Assembly (NCBI RefSeq): GCF_000420145.1
Contig: NZ_ATUJ01000009.1
Coordinates: forward strand, 54,263 to 118,262
Direction: 5' to 3'
DNA from: Paracoccus zeaxanthinifaciens ATCC 21588
GTDB taxonomy: Bacteria; Pseudomonadota; Alphaproteobacteria; Rhodobacterales; Rhodobacteraceae
DNA length: 64,000 nt
The stretch's first letter is position 1; each line of letters begins with the position of its first letter. A program made the position numbers and the translations under genes. A model generated the notes under the pieces. The model was not told the origin of the DNA, did not search any database, and worked only from the letters and a program-made list of their open reading frames with translations. Positions 61,179-64,000 of this stretch are shown here, piece by piece.

Positions 61179-62318
61179 TCAGTCCCCCGTCACGTCGCCG
61201 ATCAGCCGGGCCGCCTCGCCCGCGTCCTGATCGCCGCCGATGACGTCGCGATATTCTTCGGGCGTCTCGCGGATACGCGCGCGCTGCCCGTCGCTGAGTG
61301 CGCCCTGCGAAATCGTCACGATCCGCGCGGTTTCGGGAAGGCCCGTGATCCAGATCGCCTCGGCCTGTGCCTGCACCACATCGACGGGCAGGAAACGCAG
61401 ATGCTCGTCATCCTCGGCCACCACGAAGACGCCGATGCGCCCCGCGTCGTCCAGCCGGATCAGCGCGGGCGAGATGCGGTGCGCGACACGTTCCTGCAGC
61501 GGCAGCCGAACCTTGGCCGCAAGCCCCGCGGGCGTGCGGCTGTCGGGGTTCGGGACCTCCAACTCGACCCTGAAGGTCCGCGTCTCGCTGTCGGCCACGG
61601 GCGAGATGAAGGTCACCCGACCCTCGGCCATGCGGTCGCCCTGGAACTCGACCTCGGCGGTCTGGCCAAGGCTGACCGAGGTGATCTCGGACTGGCGGAC
61701 CTGGATCCGCACCTTGAGGGGGTCGTTGTTCACGATCTCCAGGATCTCTCCGCCGGGCTGCACGAAGCTGCCGATCTCGACGGGAACGTCGCTGACGACG
61801 CCGGCGATGGGCGCGGTCAGGTTGGTGTTTTCCAGCTCGATCTCGGCGGCGCGAAGATCGGCGCGGGCGCTTTCCAGCGCGGCAAAGCGGTTGCGGGCCT
61901 CGGCATCCGAGGTGACGCCGCGATCGCGCAGACGCTCGGCCGCGTCATAGTCGCGCTCGGCCGCGGCCAGTTCCGCCCGGGCGCGCGCCAAGGCGGCCTC
62001 GCGGTCGTCGGCCGAGATGCGCCCGACCGGATCGCCCTTGGCAACGCGGGTCCCCTCGGTCGTGATCTCTTCGATGATGCCGCCGGTGCGCGGGCGCAGG
62101 ACCGATCGCTGGTTCGGAACCACGTCGCCGAACAGCACGCTTTCGGGGCGGATGCGTTCCGCGCGGCTGATGCTGGCGGCGACCTCGGGCGGGGGGATCT
62201 CGGCCTCTTGCCGCTGTTCGGGGGCCTCGCGCGTTGCCATGCCGCCGCCGATCCAGAAGGCCAGGAACCCCAGGATGCCAAGGAAAACAAGGGTCGAGCT
62301 GTTCAAGAAGCGCCGCAT
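61179..62318 (-). CDS. RND efflux periplasmic adaptor (membrane fusion protein)
   Basis: 379 residues. An N-terminal membrane anchor (LVFLGILGFLAFWIGGGM), then the lipoyl half-motifs (VAKGDPVGRISADDREAALA and LTAPIAGVVSDVPVEIGSFV), a coiled-coil hairpin between them (about 115-165, rich in RARAELAAAERDYDAAERL) and a beta-barrel domain. It links the inner-membrane RND pump to an outer-membrane channel. First gene of the two-gene operon; about 110 bp beyond its start is tRNA-Val. Confidence 0.92.
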   Translation of the reverse strand: MRRFLNSSTLVFLGILGFLAFWIGGGMATREAPEQRQEAEIPPPEVAASISRAERIRPESVLFGDVVPNQRSVLRPRTGGIIEEITTEGTRVAKGDPVGRISADDREAALARARAELAAAERDYDAAERLRDRGVTSDAEARNRFAALESARADLRAAEIELENTNLTAPIAGVVSDVPVEIGSFVQPGGEILEIVNNDPLKVRIQVRQSEITSVSLGQTAEVEFQGDRMAEGRVTFISPVADSETRTFRVELEVPNPDSRTPAGLAAKVRLPLQERVAHRISPALIRLDDAGRIGVFVVAEDDEHLRFLPVDVVQAQAEAIWITGLPETARIVTISQGALSDGQRARIRETPEEYRDVIGGDQDAGEAARLIGDVTGD

Positions 62319-62431
62319 GATCGTCCTGTCGTCAAGAAATGTCGGCAGCCGGCATCCTGCGGCACGCGCCTTCGGGTCGAGACAACAGATGGCGAAAGGT
62401 CGCTGTCAGGTCAATGAATTTGCCTGCGGCA

Positions 62432-62506
62432 TGGTGGCCCGTGAGAGATTCGAACTCCCGACCGGCCCGGTGTAAACGGGACGCTCTACCACTGAGCTAA
62501 CGGGCC
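62432..62506 (-). tRNA. tRNA-Val (anticodon TAC), CCA encoded
   Basis: On the minus strand: acceptor GGCCCGT with ACGGGCC, D arm AGCTCAGTGGTAGAGC, anticodon TAC in loop TTTACAC, T arm GGGAGTTCGAATCTCTC, discriminator A and CCA at 62434-62432. Confidence 0.96.
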
Positions 62507-62555
62507 ATCCGTAGCGTGGCGCATGTGAAAAGCAAATCGCGGCGCGTTGCAAGGG

Positions 62556-63137
62556 CTAATCCGCGATCAGGCTTTCGTGTCCCTGGCGGAAGGCATGGAT
62601 CGCGCCCTGCCGTGCCTCGCCCTGCCCGATCCGGTCGATCGGCAGCCCCAGGATCAGGCATCGCAGCATCCGCAGCGTGACCCCATGCGTGACGATCAGC
62701 GCGGGCCCGTCCAGATCGTCCAGTAGGCTGCGGCAGCGGGTGGCCAGCCGGGCGAACCCCTCGCCCCCCGGGCAGCGGTCGTACCAGCCGAAATCGTCGA
62801 TGAAGATGCCCGGATGTTCGCCGCGCAGGTCGGACAGCAGCCTGCCGGTGAAATCCCCAACGTCGATCTCGGACAGGCGCGGGTCTGTGGCGAAATCCTG
62901 GCCGAAGGCGATGCGCGCGGTGGCGACGGCCCTGCCCTGCGGACTGCTGATCCGACGACCCGCGATCCCGTTTGACAGTTCGGCCAGGCGGCGGGCCTGT
63001 TCGATGCCGCGGTCCGTCAGCGGCGAATCCAGGATGCCCTGCAGGCGGTCCTGAACGTTCCACGCGGTTTCGCCGTGGCGCATCAGATAGATGTCGGGAA
63101 GGATTGGAGCGGGTGAAGGGATGCTTAGATCAGGCAT
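62556..63137 (-). CDS. Histidine phosphatase family protein
   Basis: 193 residues. The catalytic motif is YLMRHGETAWN near residue 18; SSPQGRAVATARIA, SEIDVGDFTGRL with the acid, and VTHGVTLRMLRCL with the second His complete the phosphoglycerate mutase-like site. Related to GpmB/CobC-type phosphatases; substrate not determined. No ribosome site is seen before ATG 63137, and the DNA just upstream is AT-richer and leads into an insertion element, so the promoter region may have been changed by insertion. Confidence 0.82.
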   Translation of the reverse strand: MPDLSIPSPAPILPDIYLMRHGETAWNVQDRLQGILDSPLTDRGIEQARRLAELSNGIAGRRISSPQGRAVATARIAFGQDFATDPRLSEIDVGDFTGRLLSDLRGEHPGIFIDDFGWYDRCPGGEGFARLATRCRSLLDDLDGPALIVTHGVTLRMLRCLILGLPIDRIGQGEARQGAIHAFRQGHESLIAD

Positions 63138-63297
63138 TTTGCGATGTTTTCAGTCCCAGTGCGTCCCACGCGGCCAATTTGTTGCCTTTTCTAGATTCAA
63201 GAGATTACAGGCAAAGTGTCCCACGGTTCTATAGGCTCCAGACCCATTGATTTTATGCCCTTTGCGTGATTCTGGCTGCCGCAAGGAGTCCTGATCA

Positions 63298-63669
63298 ATG
63301 AGCAACCTGTTCTGGCCGACGGAAGCGCAGATGTCGCGCCTTCGCCCCTACTTTCCCAAGAACCATGGCCGTCCGCGAGTTGATGACCTGCGGGTGCTAA
63401 GCGGCATTATCTTCATCAATCGCAATGGCTTGCGATGGTGCGATGCACCAAATGAACACGGACCAGCAAAGACGCTCTACAATCGCTGGAGGCGCGGGAG
63501 TGGCAATGGTGTCTTCGCCCGGATCATGGTCGGTCTGGCCGCCGAAAGCACCGATCCGAAGACGATCATGATCGATGCCACTTATCTGAAGGCGCATGGC
63601 ACGGCTTGCAGCTTACGGGCGAAAAAGGGGGGCGCGCTCGCCAAATCGGTCGAACAAAAGGCGGCATGA
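63298..63669 (+). CDS. IS5-family transposase, first frame (orfA)
   Basis: 123 residues with AAGGAGTCC upstream. Helical DNA-binding part (LFWPTEAQMSRLRPYFPK, VLSGIIFINRNGLRW) and the first catalytic Asp in MIDATYLKAHGTA. After residue 110 (RAKK) the family sequence continues in the -1 frame; the slippery run is A5G6 at 63622-63632. The remaining twelve codons of this frame are not transposase-like. Confidence 0.88.
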   Translation: MSNLFWPTEAQMSRLRPYFPKNHGRPRVDDLRVLSGIIFINRNGLRWCDAPNEHGPAKTLYNRWRRGSGNGVFARIMVGLAAESTDPKTIMIDATYLKAHGTACSLRAKKGGALAKSVEQKAA

Positions 63670-64000
63670 ACACGAAGCTGCACGCCGTCACTGACGCAAA
63701 AGGCAGGCCTATCCGCCTTCTCCTGTCAGCAGGACAGGTAAGCGATTACACCGGCGCGGCGGCGCTTCTGGACACCCTACCGCAGGCTGACTGGTTCCTG
63801 GCGGACCGGGGCTATGATGCTGACTGGCTGCGAAAAGCGTTGCAGGACAGAGGGATAAAAGCCTGCATCCGAGATCGGAAGTCGCGCCAGAAGACCGTGA
63901 ATTAAGACAAGCGACGCTACAGACGACGCAACCGCATAGAGATCATGTTCGGTAGGTTGAAGGACTGGCGGCGAGTAGCGACACGTTACGATAGATGCCC
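63606..64000 (+). pseudogene. IS5-family transposase, second frame (orfB) with in-frame stop
   Basis: The -1 frame continues from the slippery site: GRARQIGRTKGGMNTKLHAV, then the second catalytic Asp in FLADRGYDADWL. A TAA at 63903-63905 interrupts it where the family has an aromatic codon; after the stop the same frame resumes as DKRRYRRRNRIEIMFGRLKD, which carries the Y-2-R-3-E-6-K signature with the catalytic Glu. So the stop removes the third catalytic residue and the product should be inactive unless the stop is suppressed. The frame is cut at the window end. Confidence 0.85.

Larger units (their letters stand above)
63222..64000 (+). mobile_element. IS5-family insertion element, right end outside the window
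   Basis: A transposase in two frames (63298 onwards), with the DDE motifs of the IS5 family, IS427-like organisation. The left boundary is approximate: base composition changes and the sequence around 63222-63297 has no other gene, but terminal inverted repeats could not be verified because the right end is missing. Confidence 0.75.

Noticed and set aside
58386..62417. A 1343-codon open frame antisense to the RND efflux genes
   Set aside because: GC-rich codon usage of the real genes leaves the opposite strand open. Composition is His/Arg/Gln/Asp-rich with no domain, and the RND and adaptor frames are unmistakable.

Overview
The window is a GC-rich chromosomal segment of an alphaproteobacterium of the Rhodobacteraceae, most like Paracoccus. 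This rests on LpxI instead of LpxH, an MmcB-type nuclease, a fused PntA, a TakP-like TRAP system, a RutR/Pyd module, a tRNA-His that lacks the usual G-1:C73 pair, and an IS5-family element. The assignment is from gene content; no search was run. Most of the window is ordinary core genome: dense, short-spaced operons with 4-base ATGA/GTGA overlaps and GC-rich hairpins between convergent genes.

Layout. 1-3.4 kb: end of a membrane-protein operon (DUF4159 protein plus a GATase/VWA-like partner). 3.4-6.7 kb: fabZ-lpxA-lpxI-lpxB for lipid A. 6.7-8 kb: ridA, leaderless mmcB, a DUF6324-like small protein, tRNA-His. 8-13.6 kb: an oppABCDF peptide importer on the minus strand. 13.7-16 kb: cobU-cobT-cobS. 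16-21.3 kb: a TRAP transporter whose QM genes converge on its P gene, with a divergent MocR-type regulator. 21.3-30.7 kb: eno, an EEP-family hydrolase, selO, obg-proB, an acyltransferase and pepN. 30.8-38.8 kb: an acidic repeat membrane protein, pntAB, several small redox and lipoprotein genes, gph, bolA-grxD and a yqjDE-like pair. 38.9-44.2 kb: tRNA-Leu, lipA, oxyR, a damaged DUF6456 gene, a HerA-like ATPase and a 413-bp intergenic region with two orphan terminators. 44.2-50.3 kb: an IalB-family protein, an lpxD-acp-KAS operon, an L,D-transpeptidase and a divergent MepK-like hydrolase. 50.4-58 kb: two TetR regulators and a pyrimidine-catabolism/uptake operon. 58-62.3 kb: an RND efflux pair. 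62.4-64 kb: tRNA-Val, a histidine phosphatase and an IS5-family element cut by the window end.

How genes work together. lpxA, lpxI and lpxB lie in one operon while lpxD sits 41 kb away with its own ACP and ketoacyl-ACP synthase. The module at 51-58 kb is the best defined regulatory unit: a RutR-like repressor, a perfect 14-bp TGACCA-AT-TGGTCA palindrome over the predicted start point of the operon, a beta-alanine:pyruvate-type transaminase, a carbamoyl-amide hydrolase and a complete NMT1/ThiY-type ABC transporter. The first two enzymes of the reductive pyrimidine route are not in the window. The L,D-transpeptidase and the MepK-like hydrolase are divergent neighbours and probably make and cut the same peptidoglycan cross-links.

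I found no CRISPR array, prophage, toxin-antitoxin pair, restriction or other defence system, and no secondary-metabolite cluster. The least explained items are the candidate small RNA at 43.9-44.05 kb, the 11-residue-repeat acidic membrane protein at 30.8 kb, a 24-residue lipoprotein, a run of promoters sharing a CTAG-containing -10 element, and a transposase carrying both a programmed-type frameshift and an in-frame stop ahead of its catalytic glutamate.
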